From the NCBI GenBank assembly GCA_964428935.1, contig CAYSAG010000002.1:1-51531 (forward strand): 51,531 nt of DNA, given 5' to 3'. Position numbers and translations under genes: made by a program. Below, one piece after another: positions 1 to 7,025 of this stretch. How positions within the stretch are numbered: the stretch's first letter is position 1; every line of letters begins with the position of its first letter. Origin of the DNA: JAADHY01 sp964428935. GTDB taxonomy: Bacteria; Planctomycetota; Planctomycetia; Planctomycetales; Planctomycetaceae. Under the pieces are notes generated by a model, which had not been told where the DNA came from, did no database searches, and worked only from the letters and a program-made list of their open reading frames with translations.

Positions 1-1067
1 GGTTCGAGGAGCTGGAACGGCAGCTCCAGGACCCGGCTGTGCTGGCCGACACGAACAAGCTGCTGGCCGTCCAGCGTGAGTACGGCGCGCTGGCGAAGGT
101 GGCGAAGCTGGTCCGCGAGTACAACAAGGTCGAGGAAGAGATTCAGGTCGCCCGAGAGCTGTTGGAGGACGCGGACCCCGAGGCGCAGGAGTACGCTCGG
201 AGCGAGCTGGCTGAGCTGGAGCAGCGACACGCGGAGCTGAAGCGGCAGTTGGAGGATTTGGTCTCGGCCGGCGACTCCATTAGCCGCGGCGGGTTAATCA
301 TGGAGATTCGGGCCGGCACGGGAGGCGAGGAGGCCGCTCTGTTCGCTCGCGACCTTTTCAACATGTACGTCAAGTTCGTGGAGCGTCACGGGTGGAAGTG
401 GGAACTGATTGACATGCACCCGACGGACATGGGCGGCCTGCGCGAGGTGATTTTTTCGGTCACGGGCGAGGGAGCTTACCACCACCTGCAGTTCGAAAGC
501 GGCGGCCACCGCGTTCAGCGGGTTCCTGAAACCGAGGCTCAAGGGCGAATTCACACCAGCGCCGCCACGGTCGCTGTGCTGCCGGAAGCGGAGGAGGTGG
601 AGGTCGAAATCAAGCCGGAAGACCTGCGCATTGACACGTTTTACGCCAGCGGGCCTGGCGGTCAGAAAGTCAACAAGACGGCCAGCGCGGTGCGGATTAC
701 TCACATTCCGACCGGCATTGTCGTTCAGTGCCAAGACGAAAAGAGCCAGCACAAGAACAAGGCGAAGGCCATGCGAGTGCTGCGGAGCCGACTGCTGCAG
801 CGCGAGCAGGAGAAGGTCCAGTCGGAGCGGGCTCAACAGCGACGCACCCTGATTGGTTCCGGTGACCGCAGCCAGCGAATCCGCACCTACAACTTTCCGC
901 AGAACCGCGTGACGGACCACCGAGTTCCCAACCTGACGCTCTACAAGCTCGACCAAATCATGCAGGGCGACTTGGACGAGTTGATTCAGCGGCTGTTGGA
1001 GTTCGACCGGGAAGAGCGGCTGAGGGGCGCTGGGGTGGACTCGTCCGAGTCGACGCCGGGCGACTAG
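1..1067 (+). CDS. prfA: Peptide chain release factor 1 (5' end outside the window)
   Basis: Recognises UAA and UAG in the ribosomal A site and triggers release of the finished protein. The reading frame is open from base 3 and the start codon lies upstream, so only the first few residues are missing. Seen: an N-terminal helical region, the GTGGEEAALFARDL segment typical of class I release factors, the RF1-type recognition loop HRVQRVPETEAQGRIHTS near bases 513-566, and the GGQ hydrolysis motif in SGPGGQKVNKT near bases 649-681. The recognition tripeptide is Pro-Glu-Thr where RF1 usually has Pro-Ala-Thr or Pro-Val-Thr. RF2 has Ser-Pro-Phe here, so RF1 is the secure call. prmC, whose product methylates the GGQ glutamine, starts 21 bases downstream, so the two are probably co-transcribed. 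Confidence 0.97.
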   Translation, partial: FEELERQLQDPAVLADTNKLLAVQREYGALAKVAKLVREYNKVEEEIQVARELLEDADPEAQEYARSELAELEQRHAELKRQLEDLVSAGDSISRGGLIMEIRAGTGGEEAALFARDLFNMYVKFVERHGWKWELIDMHPTDMGGLREVIFSVTGEGAYHHLQFESGGHRVQRVPETEAQGRIHTSAATVAVLPEAEEVEVEIKPEDLRIDTFYASGPGGQKVNKTASAVRITHIPTGIVVQCQDEKSQHKNKAKAMRVLRSRLLQREQEKVQSERAQQRRTLIGSGDRSQRIRTYNFPQNRVTDHRVPNLTLYKLDQIMQGDLDELIQRLLEFDREERLRGAGVDSSESTPGD

Positions 1068-1088
1068 TCGCAAAGGGAAGGCGGCTTC

Positions 1089-2015
1089 ATGGCGAACCCT
1101 CGTTCCACGTCTGAGTCGTGGACCGTGCTCCGCGTGCTGCAATGGACGGCCGAGTACCTGCGGCGGCACGGAAGCGAAACGCCTCGCCTGGACGCCGAAC
1201 TGCTGCTCGCTCACGTCCGCGGCTGCCAACGAATCGAGCTCTACACGCGGTTCGACGAAGAGCTGACGGCGGACGAACGAGCCCGAATGCGGGAGCTGGT
1301 GCAGCGGCGAGCTCGTCACGAGCCGGTGGCGTACTTGATTGGGGGGCGGGAGTTTTTTGGGCTGGAATTCCACGTGACGCGGGACGTGTTCATTCCGCGT
1401 CCGGAGACCGAAACGCTGGTCATGGAATTGCTCGAGCTGTCGAAGCCGCTGGCGGCGCCGAAGGTGTTGGACGTTGGCACCGGCTCCGGTTGCATTGCCG
1501 TTGCCTACGCAGTCCAACGGCCGGACGCGGTTGTGGTCGGCGTCGACATTTCTCCCGCCGCCCTCCGCGTGGCTCGACAAAACGCGGAACGACACCGCGT
1601 GGACCACCGGGTTCGGTTTCTCCAAAGCGACTTGTTCGAGTTTCTTCGAGGCGAGCCGACCGCGGAGTTGGCCGAAGAGGTCGGCTCCCCGTTGCCGCGG
1701 CAGTTCGACTTCATTGTGAGCAACCCGCCTTACGTCGCCGAGAACGAAGCCGACGCGGTCCAGCCGGACGTGCGACTGCACGAGCCGCACCAAGCGGTCT
1801 TCGGCGGTCCGGACGGACTAGCCGTCATTCGCAGACTCATTGCCGAGGCTCCCGAGTTCCTCAATCGACCCGGTTGGCTGCTGCTGGAAATTTCGCCGGA
1901 GCAGTCGGAGGCGGTAAGCCGTCTAGCGGCCGAAACCGGCCAGTACGGACGGCCGCGCTTTGCGAAAGACCTTGCAGGAAGTCGACGGGTTGCAGTATTA
2001 CCCCGCTCCGATTGA
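1089..2015 (+). CDS. prmC: Release factor glutamine N5-methyltransferase
   Basis: Transfers a methyl group from S-adenosylmethionine to the glutamine of the GGQ motif of release factors, raising termination efficiency. 308 residues, the usual length. The N-terminal helical substrate-binding domain covers about residues 10-95 and includes EPVAYLIGGREFFGLEF. The Rossmann-type methyltransferase domain follows, with SAM-binding motif LDVGTGSGCIAVA near 127-139, the acidic end of strand 2 in GVDISPAAL, and the diagnostic NPPY catalytic tetrad at 212-215. It follows prfA in the common prfA-prmC order, and murA begins 95 bases later. An A/G-rich stretch before ATG 1089 is the likely ribosome binding site. 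A long open frame on the opposite strand is a codon-bias shadow. Confidence 0.96.
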   Translation: MANPRSTSESWTVLRVLQWTAEYLRRHGSETPRLDAELLLAHVRGCQRIELYTRFDEELTADERARMRELVQRRARHEPVAYLIGGREFFGLEFHVTRDVFIPRPETETLVMELLELSKPLAAPKVLDVGTGSGCIAVAYAVQRPDAVVVGVDISPAALRVARQNAERHRVDHRVRFLQSDLFEFLRGEPTAELAEEVGSPLPRQFDFIVSNPPYVAENEADAVQPDVRLHEPHQAVFGGPDGLAVIRRLIAEAPEFLNRPGWLLLEISPEQSEAVSRLAAETGQYGRPRFAKDLAGSRRVAVLPRSD

Positions 2016-2110
2016 ACCCGGCCGACAGGCGGTCGGCGGCAACGACCGAACGCCGGAGCGAGCCGTCGGAGGTTGAAAGGGAAGGCACCGGCCAAGGAGG
2101 AGGTCCAAGG

Positions 2111-3553
2111 ATGGACATGTTCGTCGTCCAGGGAAGCGGGCCGCTGAAGGGACGCGTTCGAGTCAGCGGAGCCAAGAACGCCGCTCTTCCAATCATGGCC
2201 GCTTCGATTCTGGCCGACGGCCCGGTCGTCCTGCGAGGAGTCCCCCGACTGGTCGACGTCGAAACTCTCTCGCGCCTGCTCGGCACCCTGGGCGTCGACG
2301 TGCGGCGGCTGGAGACCGGCGAGCTGCGTCTGCAAGTCGTGGACGAGCGTCCGTGCGTGGCCGACTACGAGCTGGTTCGCCGCATGCGAGCCAGCTTTTG
2401 TGTGTTGGGGCCCCTGTTGGCCAGACGCGGTTGGGCCTGTGTTTCCTTGCCCGGCGGCTGCAACATTGGCGACCGGCCGATTGATTTGCACCTGAAAGGA
2501 CTGCGAGCTCTGGGAGCGGAGATTCGCGTCGAGCGGGGCTACGTGCTGGCGCGAGCGTCGCGGCTGAAAGGGGCGGACATTTACCTGGGCGGACCGTTTG
2601 GGAGCACGGTCACCGGAACCTGCAACGTCATGTGTGCGGCCGTGCTGGCCGAGGGCGTGACGACAATCGAGGCGGCTTCGTGCGAGCCCGAAGTCGTCGA
2701 CTTGGGGCATTGCTTGAACCGAATGGGAGCGCGAATCAGCGGACTGGGCACTCCCTTCTTGCGAATCGAGGGAGTGCGTCGGCTGGACGGCACGACGTAC
2801 GAAATCATTCCAGACCGAATCGAGGCGGCGACGCTCATGATTGCCGCGGCCATGACCCAGGGCGAGGTGGAAGTGGCGAACGTGCAGGTCCGCCACATGA
2901 CGTCGGTCGTTGAGAAGCTGCGCGAAATTGGCGTCGAGGTGGAGTGGTCGTCGCAGGAGGACGGAACCGACACGGTTTGGGTTCGGGCTGTCGGTCGTCC
3001 CCGTCCGGCCGACTGCATCGCTCAACCCTACCCCGGCATTCCCACCGACGTGCAGGCTCAGTTCATGGCTCTGCTCACCTTGGCCGACGGCATTAGCATT
3101 GTCACCGACAAGGTTTTCCCGGACCGGTTCCTGCACGCGTCGGAACTGGTTCGAATGGGAGCGAGGATTCGTCGCGAGGGAGCCAGCGCAATTATTCGAG
3201 GCGTGCCGAGGCTGAGTGGGGCGTGCGTCATGGCCTCCGACCTGCGAGCCAGTGCCGCGTTGGTTCTGGCCGCGTTGGCTGCGGAGGGCGAGTCGGTCGT
3301 CAAGCGAATCTACCACCTCGACCGGGGCTACGAGCGGCTGGAAAACAAGCTGGCCGCTTTGGGGGCGACCATTCGTCGGGTCGAAGACCGGCCGGAGAAC
3401 ATGCCGCGCAGCTTGCGGTTCGAGGAGCTGGCCAGCGTGCCCTGGCCGCTTCGACTGGACCCACCTCACCGCCTGCCGCCAACTCAACGGGCCGCGCCGG
3501 CTCCGTCGACGTCCGGCCAGCGCTTGGAGCGGAAAGCGGTCGACGGCGAGTAA
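2111..3553 (+). CDS. murA: UDP-N-acetylglucosamine 1-carboxyvinyltransferase
   Basis: First committed step of peptidoglycan synthesis: transfers enolpyruvate from phosphoenolpyruvate to UDP-GlcNAc in the cytoplasm. The frame is open far upstream, but ATG 2111 is chosen because it follows a strong Shine-Dalgarno (AAGGAGGAGG, about 2095-2104) and begins the conserved N-terminus. Seen: SGAKNAALPIMAAS (Lys 22), the catalytic loop LPGGCNIGDRPIDLH with Cys 117 (Cys, the form sensitive to fosfomycin in other bacteria, rather than Asp), and VTGTCNVMCAAVLAEG. The protein is 480 residues against about 420 in the family. The extra length is a Pro/Arg-rich C-terminal tail after the EPSP-synthase fold. 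A complete murA implies the peptidoglycan pathway is kept, which has been debated for planctomycetes. Confidence 0.96.
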   Translation: MDMFVVQGSGPLKGRVRVSGAKNAALPIMAASILADGPVVLRGVPRLVDVETLSRLLGTLGVDVRRLETGELRLQVVDERPCVADYELVRRMRASFCVLGPLLARRGWACVSLPGGCNIGDRPIDLHLKGLRALGAEIRVERGYVLARASRLKGADIYLGGPFGSTVTGTCNVMCAAVLAEGVTTIEAASCEPEVVDLGHCLNRMGARISGLGTPFLRIEGVRRLDGTTYEIIPDRIEAATLMIAAAMTQGEVEVANVQVRHMTSVVEKLREIGVEVEWSSQEDGTDTVWVRAVGRPRPADCIAQPYPGIPTDVQAQFMALLTLADGISIVTDKVFPDRFLHASELVRMGARIRREGASAIIRGVPRLSGACVMASDLRASAALVLAALAAEGESVVKRIYHLDRGYERLENKLAALGATIRRVEDRPENMPRSLRFEELASVPWPLRLDPPHRLPPTQRAAPAPSTSGQRLERKAVDGE

Positions 3554-3601
3554 GTGGCCGACGGGGCACTGGGCGCACTGCTCGAGCGGACGGCTTCCCA
3601 G

Positions 3602-4258
3602 TCAGGTCGCTCCGGCCAGCTGCTCGAACCGCAGCGACTCGTCGCGCAGGTTCAGCCACCGGACTGTCGGGACCTGACCAGCCACCTGCGGGAACCAAGC
3701 GTCGGTCAAGCCGTCCTCGGCCGCGCGCTGCAAGTCGCGTGCTTCGAGTCCCGTCGACTTGACCAGCACCAGCTCGCCAGCCGGCCAAACGGCGGCCACC
3801 CACGCGGCCACGGAGTCGCTGGTGACGTCCCAGTTGTGCGGCAAGGGGATTGGAGCGGTGGGCTCGACAGAGGCGACGAAGTCCGCGGCCGCCAGAATCG
3901 CCAGACGCCCCTCCTGCCAGGCCCGCTCGGCCCCTGGCCGGTCGGGCACGCGAACGGCGTCGGGAAGCAGCCGTTCGGCCAGCCGTTCGTTCAGCCCGAG
4001 CGACGCCAACGCCAGCCAGTGAGCCGGTTCGTCGCCGAGGGAGTAAAGTCGGTCCCAGCGGCGAACAATGTCCGCCGCCTCACCGCCTCCGAGAAGCAGC
4101 AGGGGACGGTGAGGGCCGCGTAGCCGAAGAGCTTGCAAGAACCGCCGCGGCCAAGCACTCCAAGTCAGCAGGCTCCCCCCCACCTTCCAGACGACGACCG
4201 AAGTCCCGTCCGGTTCCGATTGGCCTTGCGTTTCCGAACGCGGTCCATTCACGAGCAC
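3602..4258 (-). CDS. Amino-acid kinase family protein (MfnE-like)
   Basis: 218 residues with an amino-acid kinase fold. Seen: nucleotide-binding WKVGGSLL (Lys 25, Gly 27-28), LLLLGGGEAADIVRRWD around 53-69, an Ala-His-Trp motif at 79-81, and NWDVTSDSVAAWVA at 142-155, the C-terminal phosphate/ATP-binding segment. The AHW plus W-DVTSDS combination recalls the small kinases that act on aminomethylfuran phosphate in methanofuran synthesis (MfnE), which occur in bacteria with methanopterin-dependent C1 metabolism, planctomycetes included. The neighbours do not support this: murA is convergent on the right-hand strand and hisG lies upstream, with no C1 genes seen. Substrate therefore unproven; a uridylate or glutamate kinase role is less likely because of the short length. 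ATG 4258 is the first start before the conserved block at residue 21. Confidence 0.75.
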   Translation of the reverse strand: MLVNGPRSETQGQSEPDGTSVVVWKVGGSLLTWSAWPRRFLQALRLRGPHRPLLLLGGGEAADIVRRWDRLYSLGDEPAHWLALASLGLNERLAERLLPDAVRVPDRPGAERAWQEGRLAILAAADFVASVEPTAPIPLPHNWDVTSDSVAAWVAAVWPAGELVLVKSTGLEARDLQRAAEDGLTDAWFPQVAGQVPTVRWLNLRDESLRFEQLAGAT

Positions 4259-4545
4259 GCCCGACCGTTCGACCGTTTGGTGAGTCAGGAGGGCGAGTCA
4301 CCGCGACGGCAGGTCAGTGAAACACGACGGCTGGCAACGAGAACTGCCGCGAGCAACGACACGCGAGAACCGCCTGCCAGGAAACAGGGGCTCTTGTGGA
4401 ACAACCGTTTGGCCCGCGTCCAGGTCTCGCCGCTCGGGCCGGGAAACACACGTCGTCGTGTCGGGGGCCGGTCGGATTCGACGCGTCGAAGCCCGGACCG
4501 CGGCGAGGCACTGACCCGCGCCGTCCTACTCTGACCCGCCTCGTT
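4259..4545. other. Spacer between hisG and the amino-acid kinase gene
   Basis: 287 bases between two leftward genes. No convincing coding frame, RNA gene or terminator with a T-run was seen. It probably holds the promoter of the kinase gene, but no clear hexamer pair could be assigned. Confidence 0.4.
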
Positions 4546-5433
4546 CTACTCGATGATTTTGTTGATCGAGTACTCGACGATTCCCGTCGCGCCGGCCTCC
4601 TTCAGCTTCGGCACAATGGTCCGTACGACTCGTTCGTCGATGATTGTGTTCACCGCCACCCATTCCGGGTCGGAAAGTGACGAGACCGTCGGCTTTTGCA
4701 GAGCTGGAAGCTGGTCCAGCACGGCTGGCAGGTCGGACCGGCGGACGTTCATCATGAGCCCGACTTTGCCCTCGGCCGCCAGGCACGACTGCAACATGAG
4801 AGCAATGTTCTGCAGCTTGGTCCGTTTCCAGTCGTCCTTCCACGACTCCTTGTTGGCAATGAACCGAGTCGTGCTTTGCAGGACTTCGTCGACGATTCGC
4901 AGGTTGTTGGCCCGCAACGAACTGCCGGTTTCGGTGACTTCGACAATGGCGTCGGCCAGCTTCGGCGGTTTGACTTCAGTCGCTCCCCAAGAAAACTCCA
5001 CAATGGCCTGGACGCCGTGTTTCTCGAGGTAGCGCTTGGTCAAACCGACCGCCTCGGTGGCAATGCGCTTCCCTTCCAGGTCCTTGACGCTTTGGACCGG
5101 CGAGTCGTTGGGCACGCAGAGGACCCAGCGGACCGGCCGACGAGTGGCCTTCGAAAACATGAGCTCGCAAATTTCGACCACGTCCGCTCCCGTCTCCAGC
5201 ACCCAGTCCAGTCCGGTAATGCCGGCGTCGAGAACGCCTTGTTCGACGTACCGAGCCATTTCCTGGGCTCGAATGAGCAGGCATTCGATTTCGTCGTCGT
5301 CAATCGTTGGGTAGTACGAACGGGACGACGTTGTAATGTTGTAGCCGGCCTTTCGGAAAAGCTGGACGGTCGACTCTTGCAGACTTCCAGCCGGAATTCC
5401 CAAACGCAAAACCTTCTGTTGCCCTTCCGACAT
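4546..5433 (-). CDS. hisG: ATP phosphoribosyltransferase, long form
   Basis: First step of histidine synthesis: joins ATP and phosphoribosyl pyrophosphate to give phosphoribosyl-ATP. 295 residues, the length of the homohexameric long form (HisG-L), which needs no HisZ. Seen: N-terminal LRLGIPAGSLQESTVQLF, then DAGITGLDWVLETGADVVE and RIATEAVGLTKRYLEKHG of the periplasmic-binding-protein-like catalytic domain. The DAIVEVTETGSSLRANNL segment that binds the PRPP phosphate follows. The C-terminal 75 residues, with the TVSSLSDPEWVAVNTIID segment, match the ACT-like regulatory domain that binds histidine, so feedback inhibition is expected. hisI lies 243 bases upstream in the same direction; no other his gene is present. 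The last codons use ATC for Ile, unlike most genes here. Confidence 0.95.
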   Translation of the reverse strand: MSEGQQKVLRLGIPAGSLQESTVQLFRKAGYNITTSSRSYYPTIDDDEIECLLIRAQEMARYVEQGVLDAGITGLDWVLETGADVVEICELMFSKATRRPVRWVLCVPNDSPVQSVKDLEGKRIATEAVGLTKRYLEKHGVQAIVEFSWGATEVKPPKLADAIVEVTETGSSLRANNLRIVDEVLQSTTRFIANKESWKDDWKRTKLQNIALMLQSCLAAEGKVGLMMNVRRSDLPAVLDQLPALQKPTVSSLSDPEWVAVNTIIDERVVRTIVPKLKEAGATGIVEYSINKIIE

Positions 5434-5676
5434 TGTTTCGCCCTGAACTGTGAAAACCGTTTCGTTGGTGTGGAGGACCGCTTCACCGCTGACCGCGGTC
5501 GGCGACGGCGAGCCGGGTGCCGACGTTCCGCTGGCTGACGCCCTCGCCGACTTCGCGCGGGTTTTCTAGATTGCTCCAGGCCTTGGAGCCAGACGTGTTC
5601 CGTCACGTCTTCCCGGGTGGCCGGTAGCGAGGGGCCACGACAGAGCGTGCCGCTCCGGTTCCCGGACACCGTCCGC

Positions 5677-6057
5677 TCACTTCTTGTAAACCTCCTTGGG
5701 GTCGAAGACCCGCTGCCCGACCACCTCGACTTGACCCGTCGCCGGGTCGACGCGACGGAAAAAGCAGCTCCGGTAGCCCTCGTGGCAGGCCGCACCTCCA
5801 ACCTGGTGAACTTTGATCAGCAGCGCGTCGGCGTCGCAGTCGAAGTAAATTTCCTTGACTTCTTGCACGTGTCCGCTTTCTTCGCCTTTGCGCCACAGCT
5901 TTTGGCGGCTGCGGCTGTAGTAGCAGACGCGGCCGGTCCGGAGCGTTTCTTCGTAGGCCTCGCGGTTCATGTACGCCAGCATCAACACGTCGCCGGTTTC
6001 GTAGTCCTGGGCGACGACCGGAATCAGCTCGCTTTTTTCGAAGTCAGGACCGCTCAT
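5677..6057 (-). CDS. hisI: Phosphoribosyl-AMP cyclohydrolase
   Basis: Third step of histidine synthesis: zinc-dependent opening of the adenine ring of phosphoribosyl-AMP. The frame is open further upstream, but ATG 6057 is chosen because AAGGAG lies just before it and the family's N-terminus (LIPVVAQDYETGDVLMLAYM) follows at once. 126 residues, monofunctional. Seen: TGRVCYYSRSRQKLWRKGEESG at 41-62, the metal-binding DCDADALLIKVHQ (73-85) with its three aspartates, and the zinc cysteines C91 and C98 in AACHEGYRSCFFR. The fused HisE pyrophosphohydrolase domain found in many bacteria is absent, so HisE must be encoded elsewhere. Likely in one transcript with hisG downstream. Confidence 0.95.
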   Translation of the reverse strand: MSGPDFEKSELIPVVAQDYETGDVLMLAYMNREAYEETLRTGRVCYYSRSRQKLWRKGEESGHVQEVKEIYFDCDADALLIKVHQVGGAACHEGYRSCFFRRVDPATGQVEVVGQRVFDPKEVYKK

Positions 6058-6386
6058 TCCGCACTCCTTCAGTTCCCTTTTCCGCCGGGCTCGAAAGGTC
6101 GAACACTTTAACAATTCGTCGGTCGTTTCACCAGTGGTCGGAGCGGGTGTCGGCAAAGTCGATTTCCCCAGTAGACCTTCAAAGAGGGCAGGTTTTGGTC
6201 TACCATGACCGGCCCTCCAGAGCCCAGGCCGACCCGTGCGGTGAGGTCGCTCCGGACCCCAACGGTGTTCCGACGGCTCACGCCCGACAAGTCGCCTCGT
6301 TCAGACGGAATCAAACCCCCTTGCAGCGGCCGGGCAAGGGTGACCGAAAGGCGAGTCCGAGACAAGCAAAGCGGTGAGAAAGGACC
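6058..6386. promoter_or_regulatory. Divergent hisI/cysC intergenic region with inverted repeat
   Basis: 329 bases between leftward hisI and rightward cysC, so both promoters should lie here. A perfect 7-base inverted repeat, GTAGACC (6171-6177) and GGTCTAC (6197-6203), is separated by 19 bases. It could be an operator or an RNA stem. No -10/-35 pair could be assigned with confidence and no short gene was convincing. Confidence 0.35.
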
Positions 6387-6998
6387 ATGACCGAGCAGAA
6401 AGCAACGAACATTACGTGGCACGAGCACCATGTTTCGAAGCACGAACGGTGGAAGCTCATGGGTCACCGGGGAGCGGTGCTGTGGTTTACCGGCCTGAGC
6501 GGCTCGGGCAAGAGCACCGTGGCCAACACGGTCGACCACAAGTTGCACGCCATGGGAAAGCACTCCTACGTGCTGGACGGCGACAACATTCGCCACGGGC
6601 TCAACAAGAACTTGGGTTTCTCGCCCGAGGACCGAGCCGAGAACATTCGCCGAATCGGCGAAGTGGCGAAGCTGTTTTGCGACGCCGGCCTGCTCACCCT
6701 GACGGCCTTCATTTCCCCCTACCGAGCCGACCGCGACAAGGTCCGACGGCTGCTGGAGCCGGGCGAGTTCATTGAAATTTACATGAACACCTCGCTGGAA
6801 ACGTGCGAGAAACGCGACCCCAAAGGACTGTACAAGAAGGCTCGGGCCGGCGAAATCAAAGGCTTTACCGGAATCGACGACCCGTACGAACCGCCCGAAA
6901 ACCCAGAAATTGTCTTGGACGGCGACAACAAAGGTGTCGACGAACTGGCCGACCAGGTCATTGAGTACCTGGAAAAGCACGGCTACCTGACGTACTGA
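6387..6998 (+). CDS. cysC: Adenylyl-sulfate (APS) kinase
   Basis: Phosphorylates adenosine 5'-phosphosulfate with ATP to give PAPS, the donor for sulfate reduction or sulfotransferases. 203 residues, a stand-alone kinase. Seen: Walker A GLSGSGKST (36-44), YVLDGDNIRHGLNKNLGFS (61-79) that contacts APS, the EDRAENIRRIGEVAKLF stretch, and the AFISPYRADRD motif whose serine (110) is the phosphorylated residue in the E. coli enzyme. KGLYKKARAGEIKGFTGID forms the lid typical of the family. No cysD/cysN or cysH is adjacent. It is convergent with the large gene to its right, with only 27 bases between stop codons. Start ATG 6387 follows a GAGAAAGGA ribosome binding site. Confidence 0.96.
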   Translation: MTEQKATNITWHEHHVSKHERWKLMGHRGAVLWFTGLSGSGKSTVANTVDHKLHAMGKHSYVLDGDNIRHGLNKNLGFSPEDRAENIRRIGEVAKLFCDAGLLTLTAFISPYRADRDKVRRLLEPGEFIEIYMNTSLETCEKRDPKGLYKKARAGEIKGFTGIDDPYEPPENPEIVLDGDNKGVDELADQVIEYLEKHGYLTY

Positions 6999-7025
6999 CG
7001 GCCGGCCCGCGGACCGTCGAAAAGT

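Noticed and set aside
294..1793. Long open frame on the minus strand opposite prfA and prmC
   Set aside because: Arg/His/Gln-rich, with no family resemblance, and it lies opposite two certain genes. Long antisense frames recur throughout the window because the codon bias leaves few stops.
6205..6390. Small plus-strand frame before cysC
   Set aside because: Pro/Arg-rich, no ribosome binding site, and it overlaps the cysC start in another phase; more likely promoter DNA.
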